The notes: a model not told the origin generated them from the letters alone. Positions 27,348 to 37,820 are shown, numbered from the stretch's first letter. The stretch is 64,000 nt of DNA from JACDAE01 sp963717195 (GCA_963717195.1 CAVQVR010000011.1:186001-250000); one strand, 5' to 3'. Program-made: numbers and translations.

Positions 27348-28943
27348 ATGAATGACGCTGAGAGCATAATCTCTTCCTCTGCATTTAATTTAACAGACCG
27401 CTTACAGATTTTTAGCTACCTCGTCTCATCGAACCGTGTACGCTGGTATCGTATTATCATGCGCGTTTTTCTACAGCGCCACCGTGAACTCTATCGTTAC
27501 CAGTTGACGGCGCAAGAGGTACGAGACGCGGTACGCGACGGCTTTGATCCCGAATATACGCTTGAGCAATGCCAGAGCGATCTCGCAGCTCTGAAAGAGT
27601 GGGGCAATATTATCACGTTTTACGATTCCAGCCGTGCTACGTCGATCTCCAGTTTCCTATCACCTGCCCTCCTCTATCAGGCCACACCAGCAGCCATCGC
27701 CGTTGAGACCTTTCTCGACGAGCAGGTCCGTGTCAGCGCCAATAGTGGGGCCCTGCGCCAGGGCGATCTTCCCCGCCTATGGGAGTCTTTGCAACGCCTG
27801 GATGAAGAACTAACAATACCGATCCATGAATTAACGACAACACGCAGCCGCGAGATTGCGGATGAGTGGCAACGAGCCTTTGAAGTCTGGAATACGATGG
27901 CACGTGAAGCTGCCCAATACCTCGCCAATATGATCAACGCGGCCCAGCAATCGCGTCCCGATTTAGAAGCATTCCAGTTATATAAAGCTGCCGTTGTTGC
28001 CTATGTGCACGGTTTTGCGCAGGCATTGACACAATACAGTCCGCGTGTTCGTGGACAACTTGCAGAATGGACGAGGACAGGTAAACAGGAACAATTGATT
28101 GAGATTGTGGCTCGTCACCTCGATCCGCCTGCTCCAACGCTGGAGAACCGTCCCTCGCAGGAAGAATTGCTTGAGGACGCACGCAACCAGGTAGATGCAT
28201 TAGCTAACTGGTTTGCGGAGGGCAAGAACGCCGATTTGTTCCGCCGCAATGCACTCGCGGAAGTGGATAAAGTTGTGCGCCGTGCCAGCGTTCTTGCATC
28301 GATGGGACGACCCAGCGCAAACTACGCAGCTCAACTCAACACGCTGGCACGGCAACTTTTAATAGCGAAAGATGGCGAAACAGCGCAACAGCTTTTCTCG
28401 GTCGCCTTTGCCAATCTACTGCCCATTCACCTGCCTGAAAGTCTGGCTGGTTCTCCCAGTGCAATTGCCGATGCGCATCGTGTTGGAGCGTGGCAGGAAG
28501 CTCCCTCGGTGAAGCTGCGCCTGCGCCCGGTCAACCGTTCATCGCGCGGCAACCTCCCACTTGAAGATCCAATTATTGACAACCGGACTATCTTGCGTGA
28601 CCTGGTTGCTCAGCACGAAACGCGCATTAGAGAACAACGTGCACGTTTCGCGCGTCTCTTCGCGGAAAATTTCATGGATCTCGGCACTTTTGAACGTATT
28701 ACGCCCGAAGATCGTGCAGCCCTGTTAGAGGTGATCGATGCCTGTCTGGGTCAGGCTCAGAACCAGTATGCAGCGCCAGATGGCTCAATTATTCACTTGC
28801 TCAATCCGCATGAAACCGCGTTCGCCATTCTGCATGCCGATGATGGTATGTTATTATTGCCGCGCTATCGTCTGGAACGACTGGAAAAAGGCGCAGAGGG
28901 GCAGGAACTTGATGAAACGCTTATGTATATGAGTGGAGGATAG
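27348..28943 (+). CDS. jetA: Wadjet-type protein JetA (DUF2397/TIGR02677 family)
   Basis: A 531-residue protein, first gene of a four-gene set whose order (DUF2397, DUF2398, SMC-like, DUF2399) defines a Wadjet/EptABCD-type plasmid-restriction system. The N-terminus RLQIFSYLVSSNRVRWYRII and the winged-helix-like RELYRYQLTAQEVRDAVRDG match the DUF2397 opening. The middle is long-helical (kleisin-like role by analogy with MukF/MksF), and the C-terminus has ETAFAILHADDGMLLLPRYR. By family, JetA bridges two SMC ATPase heads in the loop-extruding complex. It ends only three bases before jetB, so the two are cotranscribed. Family assignment is by pattern recognition, not a profile search. Confidence 0.82.
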   Translation: MNDAESIISSSAFNLTDRLQIFSYLVSSNRVRWYRIIMRVFLQRHRELYRYQLTAQEVRDAVRDGFDPEYTLEQCQSDLAALKEWGNIITFYDSSRATSISSFLSPALLYQATPAAIAVETFLDEQVRVSANSGALRQGDLPRLWESLQRLDEELTIPIHELTTTRSREIADEWQRAFEVWNTMAREAAQYLANMINAAQQSRPDLEAFQLYKAAVVAYVHGFAQALTQYSPRVRGQLAEWTRTGKQEQLIEIVARHLDPPAPTLENRPSQEELLEDARNQVDALANWFAEGKNADLFRRNALAEVDKVVRRASVLASMGRPSANYAAQLNTLARQLLIAKDGETAQQLFSVAFANLLPIHLPESLAGSPSAIADAHRVGAWQEAPSVKLRLRPVNRSSRGNLPLEDPIIDNRTILRDLVAQHETRIREQRARFARLFAENFMDLGTFERITPEDRAALLEVIDACLGQAQNQYAAPDGSIIHLLNPHETAFAILHADDGMLLLPRYRLERLEKGAEGQELDETLMYMSGG

Positions 28944-28946
28944 AAA

Positions 28947-30269
28947 GTGCCTGCGAATACCACATTACGTCGCCAATCTCCGACCGCTGACCTGATCAAA
29001 GCGCACCTTGCCTTGATGGAAAAAGAGGTCATTTTATCCACACAGTCGTCTGATCTGTTTCGCCTGGTGCAGCATCATTATCATCACCTGCAGTCCTGGC
29101 ACGATCAGCATACTGGTTGGCGTATTCAGCGCAGTAGTACCGTAATTCGCCTCATCCGTCATTTGAGCGCGACGACGCCCGGCTATCTATATGACCGCTT
29201 GAAAGATCCGCGTGATTTTGCTTGCCTGGTCTGGACGCTCTGGTACGCGGAAAATCGTCAGCTCAGTGGGCGCGGCAACGATCAACAATTCCTGCTCTCG
29301 CAGCTTGCCGAACAGATTCAGGAGCAATCGATCTATAACGAGAATGAAGCGATATTCGATTTCCGCCGCCCTGCTGATCGCTATAGCATCCAGCGTGCCC
29401 TGCAATACCTGGAAGACCTGGGTGGCCTACAACTGGTCGATGGACAGACGCGCGAATGGGTCGAGCAGACACCTGATGCCGATGCCTTATACGAATTCAC
29501 GGATGTTGCTCGTTCGCTGGTCGCGGCCTTAAATCCGCAGGTAGTCGCCTCCGTCGCTGAGCGTCTCGCCGCTGGTTCTACAGTGTTGCAACCAACGAGA
29601 CTGGTAGAGGCCGCTGGTACTCCACATCTTGTACGTGCCTGGCGTGCGCTCCTGTTGGGTCCGGCGCTCTTCCGCTTCGATGATCCGCCTGCCTTTGAAG
29701 AGTTGCTTAGCCATGTCGATGCCGTTGCCAATGAGTTATTGGAAACATTTGGCTGGTTGCTTGATATTCATCGTGATTACGCCTGCATTGTACGTGCCAG
29801 CGGTATGTCGACCGGTCCCGTAAACACTTTAACACCTTACGGGACGAACGATCAGATAGCGATGTTGCTGTGTGTTGCCATTCGTGAACAGGTCGAGTCA
29901 GGAACATGGGCCAATCCAGATGCCTACGGTTGCCTGCATGTGACGACAGAAGATATGAGCGACCTTTTCTATAAAGTGCGTGAACGTTATGGAGAGCGCT
30001 GGGGCAACGAGGCCCGCAATAAGAGTGCGCGTGTCCTACTCAACGATGTCTATCGCAAAATGCGCCAGGTTGGTATTCTACGTGGCCCCGACGAAATCGG
30101 CAACCTGTTAATTTTGCCCATCGCTGCCCGCTACTCTGCTACCTACGACCAGGAAGGACCAGAGGCATCACCGGGCAGCCGTAGTAGCAAACCAAATAGT
30201 AAAGCAAAGGCAAAGCTCATAAAGGGGATCATAGCAAACGAATTGCCCGGCATGGGAGAAAAAACGTAA
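28947..30269 (+). CDS. jetB: Wadjet-type protein JetB (DUF2398/TIGR02678 family)
   Basis: A 440-residue protein starting at the GTG at 28947 with GGAGG in the end of jetA as ribosome-binding site. Characteristic DUF2398 pieces are FRLVQHHYHHLQSWHDQHTG, YLYDRLKDPRDFACLVWTLW, RPADRYSIQRALQYLEDLGG, and the two winged-helix-type segments in the C-terminal third. In the MukBEF analogy this is the MukE/MksE-like subunit that contacts kleisin and DNA. The last 35 residues are a Lys/Ser-rich disordered tail. About 110 bases follow before jetC, containing a GTAGGGGCC repeat half at 30283-30291. Confidence 0.82.
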   Translation: MPANTTLRRQSPTADLIKAHLALMEKEVILSTQSSDLFRLVQHHYHHLQSWHDQHTGWRIQRSSTVIRLIRHLSATTPGYLYDRLKDPRDFACLVWTLWYAENRQLSGRGNDQQFLLSQLAEQIQEQSIYNENEAIFDFRRPADRYSIQRALQYLEDLGGLQLVDGQTREWVEQTPDADALYEFTDVARSLVAALNPQVVASVAERLAAGSTVLQPTRLVEAAGTPHLVRAWRALLLGPALFRFDDPPAFEELLSHVDAVANELLETFGWLLDIHRDYACIVRASGMSTGPVNTLTPYGTNDQIAMLLCVAIREQVESGTWANPDAYGCLHVTTEDMSDLFYKVRERYGERWGNEARNKSARVLLNDVYRKMRQVGILRGPDEIGNLLILPIAARYSATYDQEGPEASPGSRSSKPNSKAKAKLIKGIIANELPGMGEKT

Positions 30270-30381
30270 TTCCTTCAAAAACGTAGGGGCCAGATTTATC
30301 GTGCCCAGGTGTGTGAGCCTTGTTTACAACACCCATGCCAAACGAAAATTCCATGAACGAAAAACCCGTGGAAGGGAACAA

Positions 30382-33300
30382 ATGCAAAAAACCTTTGAAG
30401 ATTTAATAGCAGAGTCCGGAGCAACCAACGGATCCAGCGAAGATGTACTTATACGTCAGGTCGCTTCATTCGTAAACATGTTGCAGGATCAGGCTGGAGG
30501 CCCATTGGGGTATCGCCTGCGCCGCATCATCTTGACCAACTTCTGGCTTTATGGACAACAAGAATTTGAGATACCACATGGACGTCTCTTCCTGGCCGGT
30601 GAAAATGCTAGCGGGAAATCAACCGTCTTAACTGCGGCGCTGCCCCTTGGCCTGGACGGTGATCTGCGTCCCAATCACCTGGATACCTTTGGTGGGCGTG
30701 AGCGCCACATGGAATACTATGTGCTTGGTGGCTCAAATCGGCGACACCCTATAACTACGAGCGGCGTACGTCGTATATCGCCCTGGAATTCGAGTGGTGC
30801 GATCCCGATCATCCTCCTATTGCCGATGAGATACGCCAGCGCTGGGAGAACGGCGACCGCGAAAGAACCCGTTTTCTCACCATCGGCCTGAGCATAGCAG
30901 GCAACGCCAACGTCACTGACCGTATCCGACCCTTGCGCTTCCTGATAACCGACGGTTCGCGCCTGGGACACGATCTTGATACCCTCTACGAAACCGGAAC
31001 GCGCCATGAGAAACGCGCGTATGATCATACTCGCTTCAAACAGGTGATGGAGGGGCATGGCATTATCTGCGACTCCCAGGCCGATTATGAGCGCCAGGTT
31101 GCTCGCTATCTCTTCGGTTTCCACGATGTCAAGGACTTTGAGAAGCTCATTAATCTCTTGCTCGTCCTACGTCGCCCAAATCTGAGTACCGAGCTGAGTT
31201 TCTCGCGCGTGCATGATTATCTCAAGATGTCGTTGCGTAAGATCTCTGGCGAGACCACCTCGCGCGTCATCGGAACAATTGAACGTATTGATGCCATTCA
31301 GAACGAGATCGAGCGTATTCAAGAAGCATATGATGCAGCCGAGCGTGTACACCGTGCCCGCCAGGTGCTTGCACTGTCTCATGCTCAGCTTGCAGGCTGT
31401 GAATACACAGGTACGCAATTGACTGAGGATGCCATCCAGGGCCGTGTCACGCGCCTGCGTAGAGATCTGGACCGGGCCAATAACGAGCGTAGCCAGTCCG
31501 AGAAGCGTACGCAGGATTTGCAGACGGAGCAATACCAGGTCAGTGGCCAGATCAAAGCGTTGGAGGCCAGCGAAGGCTTGCAGGTTGCCACGCAGTTAAC
31601 GTCAGCTCGTGAGCGTCGGCAGGAAACGGCAACCCAGTTACACCTGCAAGAACAAAGTCTAGAATCAGCCCACCGCGTCATTGATGAAAATGCTGCCAGT
31701 CTGGATCGACAACGTGTGCGCTTTGAGCAGATAAAGACGGAGAGCGTGTCCCAGTTACGTGAGTTGCAGGGCATTGCAGGCGACGAGGCGCTGTGGGATG
31801 TTGCGGCCTTGCAGTTAGAGGAAGCGCAACGCCAGGTCGGCACTATTACGCCAGATGCTTCTGTATCACCAGAGATGCCGGGAGCTGTCACGATGCTCAT
31901 GGATGTGCAGGCAGATGAGCGTATGGCATGGTTGCGCCAATTGGAAGAATTGCATCAACGGCGCGACAAAATAGATGCTCAGGTGCAGTTTGCACGCAGC
32001 CAGGAGACAACGCGCTTCCAGGAGTTGGATGAAGCTCGTCGCCACTTCCAATCTGTACATGATCGTGGCTACGAAGCGCAACAAAATCTCGACCGCGCAC
32101 TGGAACCATTTTTTGCAGAGAGTGAGAATGCCAGCCGCTTGAGCGAAGAACTGGAACTGGCACAGGGCGAGGACGATGAAGCGCAAAGTGGCCGTATTGT
32201 GGAGCAATTCGCAACTATCATAAATGGCTATCGTCAGGCGATTGGCTCACTCGAAAGCGAACTGCGCGAAGCTGCTGATCAGGCGCAAGGTGAACTCAAC
32301 GAGCTGCAATTGCTCACAGGCGGCAAGATGCGCGAAATCTCCGACATGAAGGCGCTGTATGAGAAGAAGAAGGCCGAACCAGAGTACGTGCCCCCACGCT
32401 CAGCGCGTCGCATCCAGGCGCGTGCAACGCTACTTGAGCATGGCATCGCCGCCCTACCACTTTACGCCCTACTCGATTTCGTGCCTGACATCTCTGAAGA
32501 AGAGGCTGGTCGCATCGAATTTATGCTTGAGGATGCTGGCCTGCTCGATGCGCTTGTTGTCGCGCCTGATCAGATAGTAGCTGCCGATGCCCTTCTCGCC
32601 GCTGACGGCCTGGGTGATTGTCGGTTGGACCGTAACGCCATCAACAACCTTGTTGGTGGACAAAAATCTGGTTCCAGTATCTTGCGTTTCGATAATGCCC
32701 AGGATAGTAAGTGGGAAGCGACCACTGCCGAAATCCTCCCCCTGCTTGGAAGCTATACCAGCGCGAATGGGTATAGCTTGCAGAACGATGGCACCTGGAC
32801 GCATGGTCTACTTACGGGTCGTGCTGGCACAGGCATGGCGCGTTGTATCGGTAAAGCAACCCGCCTGCGTGTCAGAGAACGTGAGCTCGCCGAATTAGAG
32901 CAAAAGCGAGCACGCCTCGACGCCGAATTGAAAGAACTGACCGACCGCCTTGCCTACTACGAACAACAATTAAGCCAGTTACAGGAGAAGCAGGCACAGT
33001 TACGTACAGTGCTCCGTGCCAGTGGTATCGAAGATGTCTACGCCGAACTGGCTCAGACGCGTATCGCTGTCGACAATGGCAGGAACAAATATCAGAAGGC
33101 CCGCTTGCAGACGCAGGAGCTTCGGCAGCAATATAACGCCCTCGTGGCCCAACTGGAGCGCGAAAGTCGTGGAATGACGCAGCTTGTGGGTGATGCGCGG
33201 CGTGTGCAGGCGGCGCTTCTGGGTATGCTCAAGCTGAAAAATCAGGCACGTACATTGCAGAACCAGCTTACCAATGTTCTACATACCTGGGAAGAGTATC

Positions 33301-34724
33301 AGAAGGTACGTGCAGCTCTCGAAAGAGCAAAGGCCAACGCAATCAACGTTGCCAGCCTGTACGAGCGTGTGCGTTCGCAGGCATTGCAGGCCCAGGCCGA
33401 GATGGAAGAATTGCAGCGCGTGGCAGCTTCTTCCAATGCAGAAGAGCTAAGCGAACGCCTACAGAGCTTGCGTGAACGGTATGAAGCGCTCTTTGCCGAA
33501 CTGGACATCGCCAAATCTGCCTACGCACGTCTGGATGAGCGTGTACATAACATAGAGAACAATCTTGAGGAGGCCGAGGGCAATCTCCAGGTAGCGCAAA
33601 CGGACCGCAGCGACAAACAGACGCGTTTCGCCGCATTGCTCGTCGCGTACCCCGTCGAGCGACTGGTTGATGCGCAGCCGCTGGCGAATGAAGGCAATTA
33701 CATCAAAGCCGCTCAGAAACTGCTTGGTGGCGAACTACGCGCTGATGATGTTCCGTTACGCAAAGAACAGCTTGAGATTGAATATCGCGATTCCTATACT
33801 GCCCTGGCACGTACCTTTACGCAAGAGCAACCGACCCTGCTTGAATATGGACCTGATCTGGACGACCAGGGACATGTCGTCTTCCTCAACGAAAACAAAA
33901 GCATACCTGTCGAACTGATGGAAATTCTCGGTGATCGCATCGAGATGCAGAAGACGCTGCTGGATGCGGAAGAGCGTCAGTTATTCGAGAACTTCCTCTT
34001 GCAGGAGATTGCCGAAGCGATCCGCACGCATATCCTGGAGGCCGAGGAATGGGTACAGCAGATCAACGGCGTGCTCAACAATCTGCCCATGATCGGTGAA
34101 CACTACTCGCTACAATGGAAGCCGCCAGTTGAATATGACATGGCAAAACTGGGGAGCCACCTGGCGCAACATTATCGCCTGCTGCGCAAACCAGCTCAGA
34201 CGCTCACGACCGAGGAGACCGAGACATTGATGAGTGCGTTCAGGCGCGAGATCGAATCGGTACGTCTACGCCAGCAAGAGAATCCCGACACGAACTTCAT
34301 GGAAGTGCTGGAGCAGGTCTTTGACTATCGCGAATGGTTCCATTTCGATGTCTGGGTCACGCCAATTGGTGGTCAGCGCCAACGCCTGACTGATCGTGTA
34401 GCGGGAACGCGTAGCGGTGCCGAACAACTCTTCGCGCTCTACGTCCCACTCTTTGCCGCCCTGGGAGCACTCTATCGTAGCGCAGCACCCGGTGCGCCGC
34501 GCCTGTTCGCTCTAGATGAAGCATTCGACAAAGTAAGCTCTGCCAACACACAACGTATCATGGAATTCCTGGTCTCGCAGGACTTCCAATGGATCATGAC
34601 CGGCCCGCAGGTCAGTGGAGCAGGTTCAAAAATTCCAGCCTGTGCCCGCTACCTGATGATCCACGACAAAGGGTCACCCGTGGCAACTGCTTCGGCCTCT
34701 TTCTGGAGCGAGAATCGTAAGTAA
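30382..34724 (+). CDS. jetC: Wadjet-type SMC-like ATPase JetC (TIGR02680 family), frame broken near 30740
   Basis: About 1,447 residues if the break is mended, the normal length of the family. The ATG at 30382 has GGAAGGGAAC upstream. The N-terminal head has the P-loop FLAGENASGKSTVLTAALPL. Just after YYVLGGSN, near 30740, the frame shifts: the conserved continuation ATPYNYERRTSYIALEFEWC lies in the next frame and joins the long downstream frame. Long coiled coils (about 31,250-32,350 and 32,870-33,650) flank a globular insert near 32,400-32,860. The C-terminal head has the signature TRSGAEQLFALYVPLFAALG and Walker B RLFALDEAFDKV. This subunit powers DNA loop extrusion on circular plasmids. 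As written, the ATPase would be split; either the sequence is wrong by one base or the system is inactive. Confidence 0.85.
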
Positions 34725-34773
34725 AGTATAAATTGTTAATGTAAGCGTATAATGTCGAGCTAAGGACACTGGC

Positions 34774-35487
34774 ATGTCAAAAATAAGCGGTTTCACCGAA
34801 TGGTTGCCAGAGCAAAAAATCGTCGAACTGCAATGGATGGATGAGATATTCGCCGCACCTTTGAAAGCTACGGATTTTGTTCCATTATAGGGCAGGTGCG
34901 CAATTCAGGCGTCACATCGGATTTGCTTTCCGAAGGGTTGGAGGAATTAGCATTCGTGATGTCCGCATTAAGTGATCTTCCACAAGGTGTCGTGCTGGCT
35001 GATCTGGCGATTGCGCGTGGTTTCGATTACTATACAGGTACAGTGTATGAGGGCAAGCTTCCAGATTTTCCTTCGCTTGGTACTATTTGTTCAGGTGGAC
35101 GTTATGATAATCTGGCTGGCTCATTCATTAATCGTAAGTTGCCAGGTGTAGGTTTTTCTATCGGCCTGACGCGCCTTTTCGCCAGGCTATTAGCTGAGCA
35201 GCGTGTGCAGGCTGGTCCAAAGTGTCCGACGCAGGTGCTTGTGATCTTCTACGATGATGAACGACGAAACGAGACGCTGTGTACGGCGCGTGTTCTACGT
35301 GAGCGAGGCTTTAACGTTGAGGTCTATGCCACAGCTGGCAAGCAGGGACAGCAATTACGCTATGCCGCCCGTAAAGGTATCCCTTATGCCCTGGTTTTTG
35401 CCCTATGAAGGGAAAGGGCACGAGGTAAAGAATATGGCGAGTGGAGAGCAGGTTGTTGCCGATCCTTATACATGGACATTAACATAA
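34774..35487 (+). pseudogene. Decayed histidyl-tRNA synthetase (HisS) gene inside the Wadjet operon
   Basis: The reading begins MSKISGFTEWLPEQKIVELQ, a typical HisS N-terminus, then shifts frame (FESYGFCSII is in the next frame). It then jumps to IRNSGVTSDLLSEGLEELAF in the central part of the enzyme, so about 200 residues including motifs 1 and 2 of the catalytic domain are missing. The rest is recognisable: IARGFDYYTGTVYEGKLPDF, motif 3 SGGRYDNL with LPGVGFSIGLTRL, and the anticodon-binding domain VLVIFYDDERR. A second shift near 35,395 is needed to reach the end VKNMASGEQVVADPYTWTLT. It cannot make an active synthetase. Its final TAA overlaps the jetD ATG (TAATG at 35485-35489). Whether it is junk or a retained HisS-like accessory is open; I favour junk. 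Confidence 0.8.
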
Positions 35488-36824
35488 TGCAGTACGGCGA
35501 ATCTGGAGCACAAAGAGCGCTAACATTCCTCACGCAGGCCGGCCTGACGCGCCTGCTAGAAAAGCTACGCGCCAAATACATCGCCGAGGGGCAGATACGC
35601 GGACAGATCGTACTGGAAGAAGCCACCCCAGGAGAGCGCCGCGAGATTGCCAGCTTCCTGGGCAAGCCTCCCTACAGGGATGACACAATACGCATAAGGC
35701 TCAGCGAGATGGACCAGGCATTGCGCAACAGCGGCTTTGCCTGTTCCTTACTCGATGTTATTGCTGCCTTGCGACCTGACGAACCTCTGGAGACGCGCCC
35801 GGAACGCCGTGCCGCCCACGCTCTGCACCAGTCCGATTTTCGCCAGTCTCTACGCTCTATCCCCTCAGAATACGCTGAAAACTCACGTGCCCAGTCCTGG
35901 CTACTACACGGATCGCATGGACTCGAATGGCTCTTTGCACGCTACAAAAACGTGAGCACGGATGAGCAACAGCGCCAACTAAACATTGTCCGTTATGTCG
36001 CCCGTCTGCTCGATCAATTGCCTGCTCCCTCCAACCCTGAGCGCCTGGCACTTTTCGCACAAAGAACGAGCGGCGATCCGCATGCCCTCGACTCCAACCG
36101 TGGGGAAGGACGCCTGTTTCTACTTGCTCTAAGCGACCTTTTTACTGATGCAACGCCTGTGCAGAATCGTGCCCATGCATTGCACCTTTACAATAATGCT
36201 GGTCTGCTGGTGGATACGATCTCGTCCAGCGTCGCCGTCTTCAATCTGGCGGCGGCTACCTCGCGCTCTGGAGAGGCTGATCCTCTTCTGCAAACGGCTG
36301 GTGCCCGTGTGTTGCTCCTTCCACAGCGCCAGTTGCTTGAATGGAGCCAGGTTCGACCAGCACGAACAGATATCTATGGAATTGAGAATCCACAGGTCTT
36401 TGAAGAGGTCGTTGATGGTCTGTTATGCCTGAATACACATGTGCTCTTGCCGACGCTGGTCTGCACATCTGGCTGGCCCAGTGTTGCGGCGCTTCTTTTG
36501 CTTGATCAATTGCTGGCTGCATCACCCGCAAACAAGTTCTACTACAGCGGCGATTTTGATCTTAAGGGTCTGCAGATTGCCGCCCACCTACTGGCTCGTT
36601 ACCCGGAAAGGTGCTCGCCATGGCGCTTTGATCCTGAAGCCTATGTCCAGGCTTTGCGATCTGAGGGAGTAGCAGCGCGTGCAGGTGAACTTGAGCAATT
36701 GCATGGATTGCCGTCTATCTTTGCCCCGCTAATTGCCGTTATACAAGAGAAGAAGAGATGGGCATATCAAGAGGGGATCGCCGATATTTTAACGCAGGAC
36801 GTAGGGGCCACACCACTCAAATGA
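35487..36824 (+). CDS. jetD: Wadjet-type nuclease subunit JetD (DUF2399/TIGR02679 family)
   Basis: About 445 residues from the ATG at 35487; an in-frame ATG at 35472 is equally possible and neither has a good ribosome-binding site. The C-terminal domain carries VCTSGWPSVAALLLLDQLLA and FYYSGDFDLKGLQIAAHLLA. The latter has the SGDFDxKG acidic signature of the DUF2399 TOPRIM-like fold, the expected DNA-cleaving site of JetD. The N-terminal part has a helical wing region (ATPGERREIASFLGKPPYRD). In studied Wadjet complexes JetD cuts small circular DNA once the SMC motor has finished extruding it. It is the last gene of the operon and is separated from jetC by the hisS remnant. Confidence 0.82.
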   Translation: MQYGESGAQRALTFLTQAGLTRLLEKLRAKYIAEGQIRGQIVLEEATPGERREIASFLGKPPYRDDTIRIRLSEMDQALRNSGFACSLLDVIAALRPDEPLETRPERRAAHALHQSDFRQSLRSIPSEYAENSRAQSWLLHGSHGLEWLFARYKNVSTDEQQRQLNIVRYVARLLDQLPAPSNPERLALFAQRTSGDPHALDSNRGEGRLFLLALSDLFTDATPVQNRAHALHLYNNAGLLVDTISSSVAVFNLAAATSRSGEADPLLQTAGARVLLLPQRQLLEWSQVRPARTDIYGIENPQVFEEVVDGLLCLNTHVLLPTLVCTSGWPSVAALLLLDQLLAASPANKFYYSGDFDLKGLQIAAHLLARYPERCSPWRFDPEAYVQALRSEGVAARAGELEQLHGLPSIFAPLIAVIQEKKRWAYQEGIADILTQDVGATPLK

Positions 36825-36873
36825 GGATCAACAGAACAACAGGTTTCTCTTTCTTCGAATTGGAAAGCCCTGG

Positions 36874-37060
36874 TCCAATCAGGTAGGGCTTGCTTGTGAA
36901 TGAGCGTTTTTCTCCGCGTTTTGGCCCGCTGCGCGGGCCTTTTTGGTTTTTAATTGTGTGTTTTTCGGGCTGAGCCCGAAAAACACACAATTAAAAACCT
37001 TTTGTGAGCGCCATAGGCGTGAGGAGAGCGGATAATTCACAAGCCCTATGTCCAATCAGG
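36874..37060. mobile_element. MITE-like element with a 55-nt near-perfect palindrome
   Basis: Flanking 10-bp direct repeats TCCAATCAGG lie at 36874-36883 and 37051-37060. Between them, termini TAGGGCTTGCTTGTGAAT and ATTCACAAGCCCTA are inverted. Bases 36945-36971 and 36973-36999 are a perfect 27-bp inverted repeat around a single G. A second strong hairpin, GGCCCGCTGCGCGGGCC followed by T residues (about 36923-36945), looks like an intrinsic terminator for jetD. There is no open reading frame. The rest of 36,825-37,286 holds only the promoter region of the next gene. Confidence 0.85.
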
Positions 37061-37286
37061 CCATTTCGCTTGACAAACATATATACCTCAGTTATAGTAA
37101 TTAATAGATGACTGACAGTCAGTTTTACGGTATCCAACACAGTTGACATCACCCGAGAGGAAAATCTCACCTCTGCTATTCAGTAGCTTTTTGACGCCTC
37201 TCGCTCGCATTATCGGCCAGAGCAACAGGCATCATAGCATCATGCTTCATCGTTGAGGCACAGACATACTACGGAAGGATCTGAAC

Positions 37287-37820
37287 ATGGTGGTCTCAAA
37301 AGCACAGAACTGGCGACAAAAGTCCCGTTTCCGCCTATGGCGAAAAAGACGTCCGTTCTGGGGAGCAATTCTGATGATGCTCGCAGGCCTCTTGATTCTC
37401 TGGGGACCAACCAGCCTCTTACAACTAGCAATGCTACCCGGCAACAGCATCTGGGCCGGGCTACTGGTAGGGGCTCTACTCTTCGTAATGGGATTGATCC
37501 AATTGCTCGCCCCATCTTATGCCCTCATTACAGGTGCCATCGGTATTGTACTTTCACTGGTCTCACTCATCGTTGCACTTGGCGGATTCGGAATAGGCAT
37601 GCTACTCGGTATTATAGGTGGCTCGCTCGGCGTTGCCTGGAGACCGGTTGTAAGGCCATCCTCTCCCTATGTATATACCCGGCCTCCTGTTCACACAGAT
37701 GGCAGCAGGAGCGGGACAGGCTTCAAACAGTTTTATCAAAAAATGAATGAAAGGTGCAAAACGCTATGGAACAATTTAGTAACCAGGATCCGAACATTCC
37801 AGGCCAGGGCGAAATCCTGA
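37287..37820 (+). CDS. Four-helix membrane protein, DUF6114-like
   Basis: A 177-residue protein with a basic N-terminus (WRQKSRFRLWRKRRPFWGA) and four membrane helices between residues 27 and 120 (AILMMLAGLLILWGP, WAGLLVGALLFVMGLIQLLA, and a Gly-rich pair LGGFGIGMLLGIIGGSLGVA). The layout resembles DUF6114 proteins, which in actinobacteria sit next to a DUF6230 gene, exactly as here. A soluble C-terminal tail of about 55 residues overlaps the start of the next gene by 55 bases in another frame. Function is not known for the family. The start ATG at 37287 follows GGAAGGATCTGAAC. Confidence 0.7.
   Translation: MVVSKAQNWRQKSRFRLWRKRRPFWGAILMMLAGLLILWGPTSLLQLAMLPGNSIWAGLLVGALLFVMGLIQLLAPSYALITGAIGIVLSLVSLIVALGGFGIGMLLGIIGGSLGVAWRPVVRPSSPYVYTRPPVHTDGSRSGTGFKQFYQKMNERCKTLWNNLVTRIRTFQARAKS

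Noticed and set aside
34774..35487. HisS relic as an intact HisZ-like regulatory subunit
   Set aside because: Two frame breaks and a deletion through the catalytic core leave no continuous product.
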